A stretch of DNA of 28,771 nucleotides from a virus. Made by a program: the position numbers and the translations under genes. The notes below the pieces were generated by a model, which was not told the origin of the DNA, searched no databases, and saw only the letters and a program-made list of their open reading frames with translations. Below are positions 27,903-28,771 of the stretch, piece after piece; position 1 is the first letter of the stretch, and the number at the start of each line of letters is the position of its first letter. The stretch lies in the IMG/VR virus record IMGVR_UViG_3300046011_001507, positions 1-28,771 of that record. The stretch is one strand, 5' to 3'.

Positions 27903-28771
27903 ACAGGAAGATCAGTTCACACTTTGTGCAGTTTGAAAACCGCAAAGTGCCGAAGTTTCTGGAGGTGAAGGATCAGGAGTGGATCACCTACGGGGAGAAT
28001 AACGACTATCCGTACTACCTTGAAACGCTGTATATGCGTTCGTCTATTCATAACGCTATTATCAATAGCAAGGTTCGTTATATTGTTGGCGGTGGTTTGG
28101 GTTACGATCCTACGGGAATCCACAGCATTGAACAAAAGGCACTAGCGAATAAAATCTTACAACAGCCGTTTTCAGATGTTGATTTGAACGGAACATACAA
28201 CCGAATTGCTTTGGACTATATGAAGTTCGGAGCGTATGCGGTTTTGGTGCAGTGGGGTAAAAGCAAACGCGGAGCAACGCTGAAATATATCGACGTTAAG
28301 AACATCCGCACCAATGCAGACCGTTCTAAGTTTTACTACACGTCGAAATGGTGGATTCAGGACGCAAAAGGCAACAGAAAGAAAAACCCAAAGCCAACAG
28401 AGGCTGAAGACTTTCAGACATTCGCGGCATACGATCCGAAGAACAGAAAAGGCAATCAGGTTTACTATTACACGCCATACGCTCCCGAAAGTTACATTTA
28501 CGGAGTGCCTGATTACATTGGCGCTGTTACGTGGATAGAAAACGACATCCGCTACACTGACTTTCAGTTCAAAAATATTTCCGCGTCTTTCTCACCTGCA
28601 AAGATCGTTAACGTGATTGGTGAACTGCCAACACCTGAGCAACAGGAGGAAATGGTGGACGGCATTAAGAAGAATTTCATCGGAGAAAACGGTGAGCGCC
28701 TTGTGGTGAACTTTGCCCCGTCGAAAGAATTGGGAATGTTCGCAGAGGACAGCCTTGTTTCCGATCAGTCG
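27887..28771 (+). CDS. portal protein, N-terminal part (runs off the window)
   Basis: The frame from ATG 27887 stays open to the end of the window (295 codons). It has portal features: an N-terminal helical part with YGENNDYPYYLETLYMRSSIHNAIINSKVRYIVGGGLGYD at about 36-75, the ALDYMKFGAYAVLVQWG segment near 108-124, and SYIYGVPDYIGAVTWIENDIRYTDFQFKNISASFSP at about 205-240. This is close to the Bacteroidetes siphophage portals that I know, in which VPDYIGAV..IE.D precedes a run of aromatic residues. It would form the twelve-fold ring at the head vertex through which TerL packages DNA. It overlaps the preceding gene by 16 bases. Confidence 0.85.
   Translation, partial: MDKPIDRKISSHFVQFENRKVPKFLEVKDQEWITYGENNDYPYYLETLYMRSSIHNAIINSKVRYIVGGGLGYDPTGIHSIEQKALANKILQQPFSDVDLNGTYNRIALDYMKFGAYAVLVQWGKSKRGATLKYIDVKNIRTNADRSKFYYTSKWWIQDAKGNRKKNPKPTEAEDFQTFAAYDPKNRKGNQVYYYTPYAPESYIYGVPDYIGAVTWIENDIRYTDFQFKNISASFSPAKIVNVIGELPTPEQQEEMVDGIKKNFIGENGERLVVNFAPSKELGMFAEDSLVSDQS

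Noticed and set aside
1-28771. tRNA genes, CRISPR arrays, insertion sequences, integrase and attachment sites
   Set aside because: I looked on both strands and saw no cloverleaf-like sequence, regular spacer-repeat pattern, transposase or integrase motif.

Overview
The window is part of a tailed double-stranded DNA phage (or prophage) genome whose host is most likely a member of the Bacteroidetes. Three things point to this host: several gene starts lack a Shine-Dalgarno sequence and have A-rich leaders; promoter-like sequences match the Bacteroidetes form (TTG/TTTG, about 19-20 bases, then TAnnTTTG); and many structural and small early proteins resemble families I know from Bacteroidetes siphophages. 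No integrase, lysis gene, DNA polymerase, tRNA or CRISPR array is visible. A siphovirus-like particle is suggested by the tape-measure, portal and HK97-type capsid-module proteins, but the window cannot prove it.

Layout. (1) Bases 1-7184, all on the minus strand, form the early/replication arm. Read in transcription order from the right it holds a run of small unknown proteins, an ERF single-strand annealing protein, two unknown companions, a helix-turn-helix protein, a DUF1376 replication protein, a C5-cytosine methyltransferase with a second long ORF nested inside it, a DnaB-type helicase and a 55-aa protein. (2) Bases 7185-7359 are a divergent control region with promoter-like boxes in both directions and a long imperfect inverted repeat. 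(3) Bases 7360-8483 carry two small proteins and a sigma-factor-like protein. (4) Bases 8455-14316 are a cassette of seven predicted glycosyltransferases and one SAM methyltransferase, mostly joined by ATGA overlaps, with a tiny two-helix membrane protein inside. (5) Bases 14313-16551 hold a membrane protein, small proteins and the terminase small and large subunits. (6) Bases 16571-24446 are the tail module: a probable frameshifted chaperone, a tail-completion-like protein, two large tail-tip proteins, a fibre and a tape measure. (7) Bases 24569-28771 are the head module: XkdF-like prohead protease, scaffold-like protein, major capsid protein, a tail-tube-like protein, a small structural protein and the portal, which runs off the window.

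How it fits together. The left arm would copy and recombine the phage DNA and methylate it. The right arm would package DNA and build the virion. The glycosyltransferase cassette lies between the sigma-like gene and the terminase on the late strand, so the sugars may be placed on the virion or the host surface late in infection; this is inference. Late genes that begin after a gap or terminator share an unusual start element (CGTCTTTA-NN-GGTATG) that is not the host consensus. The phage also encodes a sigma-like protein, so a dedicated late promoter is a testable idea.

The observations most worth following up are the 186-codon ORF overprinted on the methyltransferase, the T9 slippery site in the tail chaperone, the two palindromic in-frame repeats inside the replication gene (as in lambda O), the shared late start element, and the large glycosyltransferase cassette.
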